A stretch of 37,830 nt of DNA from Solirubrobacteraceae bacterium. Its GTDB lineage: Bacteria > Actinomycetota > Thermoleophilia > Solirubrobacterales > Solirubrobacteraceae. This document shows positions 21,048-28,238 of the stretch, one piece after another. Position 1 is the stretch's first letter; each line of letters starts with the position of its first letter. The stretch is from contig JAUYGN010000076.1 of assembly GCA_030690545.1 (NCBI GenBank), forward strand, positions 1-37,830, read 5' to 3'. A model generated the notes under the pieces. That model saw only the letters and a list, made by a program, of their open reading frames with translations, was not told where the DNA came from and ran no database searches. The translations under genes were made by a program, and so were the position numbers.

Positions 21048-23252
21048 CTACGAAGCGGCCGGCACGGGCGCCACCCGCGTCCACGCGCGCGGCACGCCGC
21101 TGACCGCGGTCAGGATCGCGTTGAAGTTCGCCGTCACCGTGTCGCTGTGCTCGTCGACGCCCAGCGAGGCCTCGCCGTCGACGGTCACCCACATGTAGGA
21201 GATCGCCCGCGCGGCCGTCCCCTCGCTGAGCGTCTGCTGCGAGTAGTCGCGCACCTCGATCTCGATCCCGAGCCACGTCACGAGCGCGTCGACGAAGGCC
21301 GAGACCGTCCCGTTGCCTTCGCCGGCGATTCGCTGCTCGCCGTCGCCGACCTGCAGCGTCGCCTCCAGCCGCCATGTCGTGCCGCTGTCGTCCGACGTGA
21401 CCCGGTGGTGGCGCACCGTGGCTCGTCGCCGCGCGCGCGTGTCGGCCCGGACCGTCCGCAGCAGGTCCTCCGGCGCGAGGTCCTCGTCGGAGTAGTAGCT
21501 CTCGACGGCCTTCTTGAAGGCGTCCTTGTGCGGATCGGCCTGCGCCGTCGTCGTGACCGGCTGCGCGTCGAGCCGCTCCCACGCCTGCGGAACCCGGCTG
21601 ACGGCGGAGAGGATCGCGTCGAAGCTCGCCTTCGCGGTGTCGGTGTCCTCGCCGACGCCCCAGGTCGTGTCGTCGCCGATGCTGAGCTTGACGTAGGAGA
21701 TCGCCTTGGCGTCCGTGCCGTCGCTCAGAGTCTGCTGGGCGAAGTCGCGCACCTTGATCCTGACCGCCAGCAGGCCTTCGAGCGCGTTCACGAAGGCCGA
21801 GATCGTGCCGTTGCCCGAGCCCTGGATCGCGACCGGCGTCCGGTGCTGATAGGCGAGCTTCGCCGTCAGCGCCGACAGGTGGTCGGCATCGTCGGAGACG
21901 ATCTTGTGGCTCACGAGCCGCACCATGCGCAGGTCCATGTACTCGCGCCGGAACAGCTTGATGAGCTGCTCGGCGGAGATCTCCTCGTTGGACTCGTCGA
22001 CCTCGCGCTGCACCGCGCGGGTGAACTCGATCTGCAGCAGCCGGGGGAGCTCGAGATCGTGCTCGGCGCGCATGATGTAGGCGACCCCGCCCTTGCCCGA
22101 CTGCGAGTTGACGCGGACGGCATCGTCGTAGTTGCGCCCGATGTCGACCGGATCGAACGGCAGGTAGGGGACGTCCCAGACGCCGTCGCCGTCGGTCGCC
22201 GACCGCAGCGCCTCCATGCCCTTCTTGATCGCGTCCTGGTGGGAGCCCGAGAAGGCCGTGTAGACGAGGTCGCCGACGTACGGATGGCGCTCGCCGACGG
22301 GCATCCGGTTGCAGTGCTCGACCTCCTTGCGCACGTGGTTGATGCGCGAGAAGTCCAGCCCGGGGTCGACGCCCTGCACCATCAGGTTCAACGCCAGCGT
22401 GACGAGGTCGACGTTGCCCGTCCGCTCGCCGTTGCCGAACAGCGTGCCCTCGACGCGGTCGGCGCCGGCCATCAGCGCGAGCTCCGTCGCCGCGACCGCG
22501 GTGCCGCGGTCGTTGTGCGGGTGCAGGCTGACGATGACCGAGTCGCGGCGCGAGACGCTGCGGCAGAACCACTCGATGACGTCGGCGTACAGGTTCGGCG
22601 TCGACAGCTCGACCGTCGCGGGCAGGTTGAGGATCAGCTTGCGCTCGGGCGTCGGCTCGAAGACGTCCATCACCGCCTCGCAGACCTCGAGCGCGTACTC
22701 GGGCTCGGTCGCGGTGAAGCTCTCCGGGCTGTACTCGAAGCGGATGTCCTGGTCGGGCCGCTGCTCGGCCAGCTCGCGGCAGCGCTTGGCGCCGTCGACG
22801 GCGATCTTCTTGATCCCCTCGCGATCCATCCGGAAGACGACGCGTCGCTGCGTCGCGGAGGTCGAGTTGTAGAGGTGGACGATCGCGCGCGGCAGGCCGT
22901 CGAGGCTCTCGAACGTCCTGTCGATGAGCTCCTTGCGGGCCTGCGTCAGGACCATGATCGTGACGTCGTCGGGCACGAGCTCGTCGGTCACGAGCATGCG
23001 CATGAAGTCGAACTCGGCCTTCGCCGCGGACGGGAAGCCGACCTCGATCTCCTTCAGGCCGACGTCGTGGACGAGCAGCTCGAACATCCTGCGCTTGCGC
23101 TTGACGTCCATCGGCGGGTCGAGCGCCTGGTTGCCGTCGCGCAGGTCGACGCTCGTCCAGATCGGAGCCGTCGTGATCCGCTTGTCGGGCCAGGTCCGGT
23201 CGGCCAGCTCGACGTTCGGATAGGGCCGGTACTTGTGAAACGGCATCGTCAT
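21048..23252 (-). CDS. leuA: 2-isopropylmalate synthase with two tandem regulatory domains
   Basis: 734 aa, well above the usual 560-645 of long-type IPMS. The N-terminal TIM barrel has the metal-binding D36-L-R38-D39-G-N-Q motif and H244-P-H246-N, and the LFGNGERTGNVDL loop. It condenses acetyl-CoA with 2-oxoisovalerate in leucine synthesis. The C-terminal LeuA dimer (leucine-sensing) domain occurs twice: GSGNGTISAFVNAL with N481 and GEGNGTVSAFVDAL with N647, each followed by QQTLS-[DE]-GT and a closing AILSAVSRVP or AILTAVSGVP block. Over 81 aligned residues I count 45 identities. The duplication includes part of the linker. Start ATG 23252 has AAGGA 10 nt upstream; it overlaps the end of a small ORF. 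Transcribed after leuS. Confidence 0.95.
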   Translation of the reverse strand: MTMPFHKYRPYPNVELADRTWPDKRITTAPIWTSVDLRDGNQALDPPMDVKRKRRMFELLVHDVGLKEIEVGFPSAAKAEFDFMRMLVTDELVPDDVTIMVLTQARKELIDRTFESLDGLPRAIVHLYNSTSATQRRVVFRMDREGIKKIAVDGAKRCRELAEQRPDQDIRFEYSPESFTATEPEYALEVCEAVMDVFEPTPERKLILNLPATVELSTPNLYADVIEWFCRSVSRRDSVIVSLHPHNDRGTAVAATELALMAGADRVEGTLFGNGERTGNVDLVTLALNLMVQGVDPGLDFSRINHVRKEVEHCNRMPVGERHPYVGDLVYTAFSGSHQDAIKKGMEALRSATDGDGVWDVPYLPFDPVDIGRNYDDAVRVNSQSGKGGVAYIMRAEHDLELPRLLQIEFTRAVQREVDESNEEISAEQLIKLFRREYMDLRMVRLVSHKIVSDDADHLSALTAKLAYQHRTPVAIQGSGNGTISAFVNALEGLLAVRIKVRDFAQQTLSDGTDAKAISYVKLSIGDDTTWGVGEDTDTAKASFDAILSAVSRVPQAWERLDAQPVTTTAQADPHKDAFKKAVESYYSDEDLAPEDLLRTVRADTRARRRATVRHHRVTSDDSGTTWRLEATLQVGDGEQRIAGEGNGTVSAFVDALVTWLGIEIEVRDYSQQTLSEGTAARAISYMWVTVDGEASLGVDEHSDTVTANFNAILTAVSGVPRAWTRVAPVPAAS

Positions 23253-23329
23253 GGTTGGTCGGTCCTTGCTGGTCTGGATGTTCGCTGCGGGCCGTCGGTC
23301 ATCGGGCGCATGTTCCTGGTCGCGGTCAT
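23249..23329 (-). CDS. 26-aa ORF bridging leuS and leuA
   Basis: Begins MTATRNMRPMTDGPQ; no leucine. Its ATG overlaps the leuS stop (TGATG) and its TGA overlaps the leuA start (ATGA), so ribosomes could pass from leuS to leuA without release. The exact fit of both overlaps is the evidence. It has no hydrophobic segment and no recognisable family, so it may serve only as a coupling ORF. Confidence 0.4.
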   Translation of the reverse strand: MTATRNMRPMTDGPQRTSRPARTDQP

Positions 23330-25794
23330 CAGAGCACGACGTTGACGAGCTTGCCCGGGACGACGATCGTCTTGCGCGGCTCTCGCCCGTCGATGTACGC
23401 GGCCATCTTCGGCGCGCTGAGGGCGAGCGCCACGAGCTCCTCGCGCGATGCCGTCGTCGGTGCCGGCACGCGGTCGCGGACCTTGCCGTCGACCTGGCAG
23501 ACGAGCTCGAACGTGTCGCTGGCGAGGAATGCCGGGTCGGCGACCGGCCAGGACTGCTCCCAGACGCGCTCGCCGGTCAGCCGGTGGTAGGCGTCGGCGC
23601 AGGTGTGCGGCGCGAAGCCGAACAGCAGCGACGTCGCCGTGCTGAGCGCGAAGCGCACCGACCCTGGCGCGGCGTCGCCGCGCTTGGCCGGCGTGCACTC
23701 GTTGAGCAGCTCCATCACGGCGGCGATCGCGGTGTTGAAGGCGAAGCGCTGGTCGATCGACGCCGTCGCCCGGTCGATCGCCCAGTGCGCCTTGCGCAGC
23801 AGCCGGTCGTCGTCGGCGCCCGGCTCATCCGGGACGGGGTCGTCGGGGAGCTCGTCGGCGGCGTCGGCGCAGGTGCGCCACAGCCGGCCGAGGAAGCGGT
23901 GCATGCCCTCGACGCCGGCATCGGACCAGTCGGCGTCCTGCTCGGGCGGGCCGATGAAGAGGATGTAGCAGCGCGCGGTGTCGACGCCGTAGCGCTCGAC
24001 GATCGTCGAGGGCGGCACGACGTTGCCCTTGGACTTCGACATCTTCGCGCCGTCGAGCGTGATCATGCCCTGCGTGAACAGCGCCGCGAACGGCTCCTGG
24101 ACGTCGGCCGGCAGGTGGCCGAGATCGGCGAGCGCCTTCGTGAAGAAGCGCGCGTACAGCAGATGCAGGATCGCGTGCTCGACGCCGCCGATGTACTGCA
24201 CGACCGGCATCCACTGCGCCACGGCCGCGGGGTCCCACGCCGCCGCGTCGTTGTTGGCGTCGCAGTAGCGCAGGAAGTACCACGACGAGTCGACGAAGGT
24301 GTCCATCGTGTCGGTCTCGCGCCTGGCCGGACCGGCACACTGCGGGCAGGCGACGGCGACCCAGTCCTCGGCCGCGGCCAGCGGCGACCTGCCCTTCGGC
24401 TGGTAGTCGTCGACATCGGGCAGCAGCACCGGGAGGTCGCTCTCGGGGACCGGCACGGCGCCGCAGTCGGGACAGTGGACGATCGGGATCGGCGTGCCCC
24501 AGTAGCGCTGGCGCGAGATCAGCCAGTCGCGCAGGCGGTAGTTGACGGCGGCGCTGCCCTTGCCCTTGTCCTCGAGCCAGCCGACGATCCGCCCGAGCGC
24601 CTCGCGATTGTCGACGCCGTCGAACTCCGGCGCCGAGCTCACGAGCGGGCCGTCGCCGGCGTAGGGCAGCTCGCCGCCGCCCTCGATCACGCGGCGGATC
24701 GGCAGGTCGTAGGCGCGAGCGAACGCGAAGTCGCGCTCGTCGTGGGCGGGCACGGCCATGATCGCGCCGGTGCCGTAGTCCATCAGCACGTAGTCGGCGA
24801 CGAAGACCGGCAGCTGCTCGCCGTTGACGGGGTTCGTGACGCTGCGGCCGAGCGCGACGCCCGTCTTCGGCTTGTCCGCGTCGCCGCGCAGCTGCTTGTC
24901 GGCGGTCAGCGCGCGCTGGACGTAGTCGCGGACCGCCGCCTCGTGGCCGGTGCCCTCGGCGAGCCGCTCGACGTCGGGGTGCTCCGGCGCCATGACGAAG
25001 AACGTCGCGCCGAAGAGCGTGTCCGGCCGGGTCGTGAAGACGGGGTAGTCGATCCCCAGCTCGTCGCAGCGAAAGACGACCTCGGCCCCTTCGGAGCGGC
25101 CGATCCAGTTGCGCTGCATCGTCTTGACGTGCTGCGGCCACTGGATCGTGTCGAGGTCGGCGAGCAGGCGGTCGGCGTAGTCGGTGATGCGAAAGAACCA
25201 CTGCGTGAGGTTGCGGACCTCGACGAGCGCCCCGGAGCGGTCGCCGCGTCCGTCCTTGACCTGCTCGTTGGCGAGCACGGTCTCCTCGACCGGATCCCAG
25301 TTGACCGCCGCCTCCTTCTGGTAGGCGAGCCCGCGCTCGAACAGCTGCAGGAAGATCCACTGCGTCCAGCGATAGATGCGCGGCTCGTGCGTGCCGAACT
25401 CACGCGTCCAGTCGATCGAGATGCCCCACTGGCGAAACTGGCGCTGGAACTCCGCGATCGCCTTGTCGGTCGACTCGCGCGGGTGCTGGCCGGTGGCGAT
25501 CGCGTGGTTCTCGGCCGGCAGCCCGAAGGCGTCGTAGCCCATCGGGTGCAGCACGCGGTGGCCCGTCCGGCGGTGGAAGTGCGCGACCGCGTCGCCGACC
25601 GCGTAGCACTTGAGGTGGCCGATGTGCGGCTCGCCGGAGGGATAGGGCAGCATCTCGAGCACATAGGACGTCGGGCGCGGGTCGGAGGCGTCGTTGTCGA
25701 CCTCCCACGTGCGCTCGCTCGTCCAGACGTCCTGCCAGACGTCCTGCAGACGCGCCGCGTCGTAGACCCGCTCCGTCGTCGGCGAGTCGCTCAT
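23329..25794 (-). CDS. leuS: leucyl-tRNA synthetase
   Basis: 821 aa class I aminoacyl-tRNA synthetase, normal bacterial length. HIGH motif as HIGH at 57-60 (PYPSGEPHIGHLK); KMSKS at 584-588; the CP1 editing domain includes the threonine-rich FTTRPDTLFGATF and the downstream MAVPAHDERD stretch. Zinc-type CPDC...CPQC pairs are present in the insert near 440-490. The ATG at 25794 is chosen because GAGGCGG lies about 8 nt upstream and similarity begins with ERVYDAARLQDVW; an upstream in-frame ATG is weaker. The gene is preceded by a Leu-rich leader peptide and followed by leuA, linking leucine charging and synthesis in one transcript. Confidence 0.97.
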   Translation of the reverse strand: MSDSPTTERVYDAARLQDVWQDVWTSERTWEVDNDASDPRPTSYVLEMLPYPSGEPHIGHLKCYAVGDAVAHFHRRTGHRVLHPMGYDAFGLPAENHAIATGQHPRESTDKAIAEFQRQFRQWGISIDWTREFGTHEPRIYRWTQWIFLQLFERGLAYQKEAAVNWDPVEETVLANEQVKDGRGDRSGALVEVRNLTQWFFRITDYADRLLADLDTIQWPQHVKTMQRNWIGRSEGAEVVFRCDELGIDYPVFTTRPDTLFGATFFVMAPEHPDVERLAEGTGHEAAVRDYVQRALTADKQLRGDADKPKTGVALGRSVTNPVNGEQLPVFVADYVLMDYGTGAIMAVPAHDERDFAFARAYDLPIRRVIEGGGELPYAGDGPLVSSAPEFDGVDNREALGRIVGWLEDKGKGSAAVNYRLRDWLISRQRYWGTPIPIVHCPDCGAVPVPESDLPVLLPDVDDYQPKGRSPLAAAEDWVAVACPQCAGPARRETDTMDTFVDSSWYFLRYCDANNDAAAWDPAAVAQWMPVVQYIGGVEHAILHLLYARFFTKALADLGHLPADVQEPFAALFTQGMITLDGAKMSKSKGNVVPPSTIVERYGVDTARCYILFIGPPEQDADWSDAGVEGMHRFLGRLWRTCADAADELPDDPVPDEPGADDDRLLRKAHWAIDRATASIDQRFAFNTAIAAVMELLNECTPAKRGDAAPGSVRFALSTATSLLFGFAPHTCADAYHRLTGERVWEQSWPVADPAFLASDTFELVCQVDGKVRDRVPAPTTASREELVALALSAPKMAAYIDGREPRKTIVVPGKLVNVVL

Positions 25795-25838
25795 CGTCGC
25801 GCCGCCTCGTTGCATCGTGCTGCCGTCGATCCCGTCAT
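25791..25838 (-). CDS. 15-aa upstream ORF coupled to leuS
   Basis: Encodes MTGSTAARCNEAARR; its TGA overlaps the leuS ATG (ATGA). CAGGAGC (25848-25842) provides a strong Shine-Dalgarno 4 nt before its ATG. The same CAGGAGC is complementary to GCTCCTG in the Leu codons of the leader (25942-25936), which could hide it. Possibly the entry point for leuS translation. Confidence 0.35.
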   Translation of the reverse strand: MTGSTAARCNEAARR

Positions 25839-25914
25839 GACGCTCCTGTCGCTCAAAGAACCCTTCGCTTCCGTCTCCTGTGCTGGTCTCGCGGCTACTG
25901 GCGGCCGCCACGCA

Positions 25915-25968
25915 TCATTCCCCCCGAGGGGGGAGCAGGAGCAGCGCTAGGGCGAGCAAGGGCGTCAC
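25915..25968 (-). CDS. leucine-rich leader peptide of leuS-leuA
   Basis: A GTG-started 17-aa peptide, MTPLLALALLLLPPRGE, with 7 Leu among residues 4-12. A TACCCT -10 box ends 8 nt before the GTG, so the mRNA would start on the peptide's first codon. Leu codons include TTG and CTA, which are rare in this GC-rich DNA and would sharpen sensing. CCCCCC-TC-GGGGGG at the peptide's end can form a hairpin. In attenuation systems, ribosome stalling at such codons under leucine shortage changes RNA folding to raise expression of the genes downstream. Here those are leuS and leuA. The mechanism is inference; the peptide and its position are seen directly. Confidence 0.7.
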   Translation of the reverse strand: MTPLLALALLLLPPRGE

Positions 25969-25976
25969 AGCCTCCA

Positions 25977-25982
25977 AGGGTA
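25977..25982 (-). promoter_or_regulatory. -10 box of the leuS-leuA leader transcript
   Basis: TACCCT on the minus strand, 8 nt before the GTG of the leader peptide. The -35 is weak. Confidence 0.45.
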
Positions 25983-26072
25983 CACCGCCGCCGTGGCGAC
26001 GGCGAGGAGGGCCATTACGACGTGGCCGACCGCGCAGGAGCGGCGAGCCGCCGTGAGCGGATCCCGTGGCGT

Positions 26073-26111
26073 GTGTCGAACGACTCGTGGCATGCGCGAA
26101 CGATTCGACAC
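26073..26111. promoter_or_regulatory. candidate operator upstream of hisC
   Basis: Outer arms GTGTCGAA (26073-26080) and TTCGACAC (26104-26111) form a dyad. Inside them CGAACGAYTCG occurs twice as a direct repeat (26077-26087, 26097-26107), 20 bp apart, about two helix turns. It lies 33 bp upstream of the hisC ATG, in the divergent leuS-hisC gap. Not a LexA box (no GAAC-N4-GTTC). The binding protein is unknown. Confidence 0.45.
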
Positions 26112-26131
26112 GCCCCAGCACGGCGATAGGC

Positions 26132-26137
26132 GACAAT
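26132..26137 (+). promoter_or_regulatory. -10 box of hisC
   Basis: GACAAT, 6 nt before the ATG at 26144; leaderless initiation is likely because no ribosome-binding site is present. Confidence 0.35.
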
Positions 26138-26143
26138 CTCCCG

Positions 26144-27223
26144 ATGGCGATCGAGTTCTCCGCGCGCGTGCGGCGCATGCCCGTCTATCCCGTCGCCGAC
26201 GGCTACTCGCTGCCCGACGACGTCGCGATGCTCGCCTCCAACGAGTCGCCCGACCCGCCGCTGCCGGCGGTCGTCGCCGCGGCGCAGCGAGCGCTGAGCG
26301 GGGTCAACCGCTATCCGGACCCCTCGAACGCGACGCTGAAGCGGGCGCTGAGCAACCGCTACGGCATCGCGCCGAGCCGGATCGCGATCGGCAACGGCTC
26401 CTGCGACGTCCTGCTGGCCGCCGGCGAGGCGCTGCTCGAGCCCGGCGCCGAGCTCGTCTACGCGTGGCCGTCGTTCAGCGTCTACCCGTACCTCGCGGCG
26501 GCCTCAGGCGCGCGCGCGATCACCGTGCCGCTGGACGACGACGACTACCACGACCTCGACGCGATGGCCGCCGAGATCACGGCCGCGACGCGCCTGGTGA
26601 TCGTCTGCAACCCGAACAACCCGACCTCGACGGCGCTGCCGTTCGCCGACATCGCCGCGTTCGCGCAGCGCGTCCCGCGCCACGTCGCGCTGATCGTCGA
26701 CGAGGCCTACTGCGAGTTCAACCTGCTCGACGACCCCGACACGACGCTCGACCTGCTCGACCGCCATCCGAACCTCGTGCTGCTGCGAACGTTCTCGAAG
26801 GTCTACGGCCTCTGCGGGCTGCGCGTCGGCTTCGCGCTGTGCGGCAGCGAGGACTTCGTGCGGGCCGTCGACGCCGTGCGCCAGCCGTTCTTCTGCAACG
26901 CCGCCGCCCAGGCCGCGGCGGTCGAGGCGCTCGCCCACCAGGACGCCGTCGCCGAGCGCGTCGAGCGCGCGATCGTCGCGCGCGTCGAGATCGCGTCCGG
27001 CCTGAGCGAGCTCGGCATCGAAGCGGCGCCCTCGCAGGCGAACTTCTGCTGGTTCGACCTGCCCGAGGAGAGCGACGAGCAGGCCGTCGTCAGGGGACTC
27101 GCCGAGCGCGGCGTGCTCGTGCGCGCCGGCACGGCGCTGGGGCGGGCAGGGGCGCTGCGTGTGACGTATGGCACACCTGGCCAGAACGTCCGTTTCCTCG
27201 ACGCGCTGCGCGAAGTCCTCTAA
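26144..27223 (+). CDS. hisC: histidinol-phosphate / aromatic aminotransferase
   Basis: 359 aa class I/II PLP aminotransferase of the HisC family: ASNESPDPPLP at the N-terminus, CNPNNPTST, DEAYCEFN, and the PLP lysine K219 in RTFSKVYGLCGLRVGF. HisC homologues next to shikimate-pathway genes often transaminate phenylpyruvate or hydroxyphenylpyruvate. Here the gene is followed by two DAHP synthases and tyrA, so an aromatic role, or a dual one, is plausible; no other his gene is nearby. The ATG at 26144 begins MAIEFSARVRRMPVYP; the upstream in-frame codons fall within the putative operator. Confidence 0.88.
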   Translation: MAIEFSARVRRMPVYPVADGYSLPDDVAMLASNESPDPPLPAVVAAAQRALSGVNRYPDPSNATLKRALSNRYGIAPSRIAIGNGSCDVLLAAGEALLEPGAELVYAWPSFSVYPYLAAASGARAITVPLDDDDYHDLDAMAAEITAATRLVIVCNPNNPTSTALPFADIAAFAQRVPRHVALIVDEAYCEFNLLDDPDTTLDLLDRHPNLVLLRTFSKVYGLCGLRVGFALCGSEDFVRAVDAVRQPFFCNAAAQAAAVEALAHQDAVAERVERAIVARVEIASGLSELGIEAAPSQANFCWFDLPEESDEQAVVRGLAERGVLVRAGTALGRAGALRVTYGTPGQNVRFLDALREVL

Positions 27224-27226
27224 GCT
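27198..27226 (+). promoter_or_regulatory. promoter of the aromatic leader transcript
   Basis: TCGACG (27198-27203), 17-nt spacer, TAAGCT (27221-27226). The -10 box contains the TAA stop codon of hisC. Eight nucleotides separate it from the ATG of the leader peptide. Confidence 0.5.
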
Positions 27227-27234
27227 CTCGCTCG

Positions 27235-27309
27235 ATGATCCGGTCCACCGACAGCGCCCGCAGCACGTTTGCCTTCGCGCGTCGGTATTTCGCCTGGCGA
27301 TTTACCTAG
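27235..27309 (+). CDS. aromatic-rich leader peptide of the DAHP synthase operon
   Basis: 24-aa peptide, MIRSTDSARS followed by TFAFARRYFAWRFT. Residues 12-23 hold four Phe, one Tyr and one Trp, six aromatics in twelve positions, directly upstream of the first enzyme of aromatic amino acid synthesis. Two Phe codons are TTT and the Tyr is TAT, codons rarely used by the neighbours. The predicted transcription start is at the ATG, so this is the first thing translated. Its stop codon TAG begins a long hairpin (27309-27357). This is the layout of a Phe/Tyr/Trp-sensing attenuator; the mechanism is inference. Confidence 0.72.
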   Translation: MIRSTDSARSTFAFARRYFAWRFT

Positions 27310-27357
27310 GCGCTCGGCTCACCGCACCCCTCTCTTTCCGCCCTTTCGCCGAGCGCC
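27309..27357 (+). promoter_or_regulatory. attenuator-type hairpin after the aromatic leader
   Basis: Perfect 10-bp stem GGCGCTCGGC (27309-27318) with GCCGAGCGCC (27348-27357). The 29-nt loop is pyrimidine-rich and includes CCTTTC (27342-27347), complementary to GAAAGG (27390-27395), the ribosome-binding site of the next gene. No T-run follows, so control of translation is more likely than classical termination. A ribosome at the leader stop codon would cover the 5' arm. Confidence 0.55.
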
Positions 27358-27408
27358 CGCAGCACCGCCAGCCAGGCGTTCAATCTTTCGAAAGGACCGT
27401 AGACCGAG

Positions 27409-28236
27409 ATGACCGAGATGAGAAGCAAGGCGCGAGCAGGCGAGCACAGCGTGCTGACGATCGGCGATGCGAAGCTCGGCGGCGAGCACTTCGCGCTGAT
27501 CGCGGGCCCCTGCACCGTCGAGTCGCGCGACCAGACGCTGGCGACGGCGCAGGTCGTCAAGGACGCCGGCGCGACGCTGCTGCGCGGCGGCGCCTACAAG
27601 CCGCGAACGAGCCCGTACGCCTTCCACGGCCTCGGTGAGGCAGGCCTGCGGATCCTCGCCGAGGCCAAGGCCGCCACCGGCCTGCCCGTCGTCACCGAGT
27701 TGATGGACGTGCGCGACCTCGGCGCGATCCTCGAGGTCGCGGACGTGATCCAGATCGGCGCGCGCAACATGCAGAACTACAGCCTGCTGACCGAGGTCGG
27801 CCGCACGCGCCGCCCGGTGATGATCAAGCGCGGGCTGTCGAGCACGATCGACGAGCTGCTGATGGCCGCCGAGTACGTCCTCAAGGAGGGCAACGAGCGG
27901 GTGATCCTCTGCGAGCGCGGGATCCGCACCTTCGAGACCGCCTACCGGTTCACGCTCGACCTCGCCGCCGTCGCGGTCCTCAAGCGGCTCACCCACCTGC
28001 CCGTGGTCGTCGACCCGAGCCACGCGGCCGGGCGGCGCGAGCTCGTCGAGCCGCTCGCGCTGGCGGCGGCCGCGGCCGGCGCCGACGGCGTCATGGTCGA
28101 GGTCCACCCGGCGCCCGACGAGGCGATCTGCGACGGCCCGCAGGCGCTCGCCTGCGAGGACCTCGCCGCGCTCGCCGCCAGGCTCGAGCAGGTCGTCGCG
28201 ATCACCGGCAAGCGGATCGCCACCGCGGTCGTCTGA
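27409..28236 (+). CDS. aroF: DAHP synthase, type I-beta
   Basis: 275 aa. Condenses phosphoenolpyruvate and erythrose-4-phosphate, first step of the shikimate pathway. Type I-beta/KDO8P-synthase-like motifs: [59 protein letters not shown] and [12 protein letters not shown] with the metal-binding residues. It lacks the N-terminal ferredoxin-like regulatory domain of Thermotoga-type enzymes, so direct feedback by that route is not expected. AAAGGA lies 12 nt before ATG 27409; a second ATG at 27418 is possible. It follows the aromatic leader peptide and is 2 bp from the second DAHP synthase. Confidence 0.93.
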   Translation: MTEMRSKARAGEHSVLTIGDAKLGGEHFALIAGPCTVESRDQTLATAQVVKDAGATLLRGGAYKPRTSPYAFHGLGEAGLRILAEAKAATGLPVVTELMDVRDLGAILEVADVIQIGARNMQNYSLLTEVGRTRRPVMIKRGLSSTIDELLMAAEYVLKEGNERVILCERGIRTFETAYRFTLDLAAVAVLKRLTHLPVVVDPSHAAGRRELVEPLALAAAAAGADGVMVEVHPAPDEAICDGPQALACEDLAALAARLEQVVAITGKRIATAVV

Positions 28237-28238
28237 GG

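Noticed and set aside
25920-25933. CCCCCCGAGGGGGG as a stand-alone terminator of the leader
   Set aside because: It overlaps the last codons of the Leu leader and has no T-run; better seen as part of the leader's folding.
20616-25950. Very long plus-strand frames opposite leuA and leuS (about 900 aa each)
   Set aside because: Antisense shadows; the minus-strand proteins have complete catalytic motifs.
25795-25976. T-box riboswitch before leuS
   Set aside because: No T-box sequence (GGUGGNACCGCG type) or stem I pattern; a Leu-rich leader peptide explains the region better.
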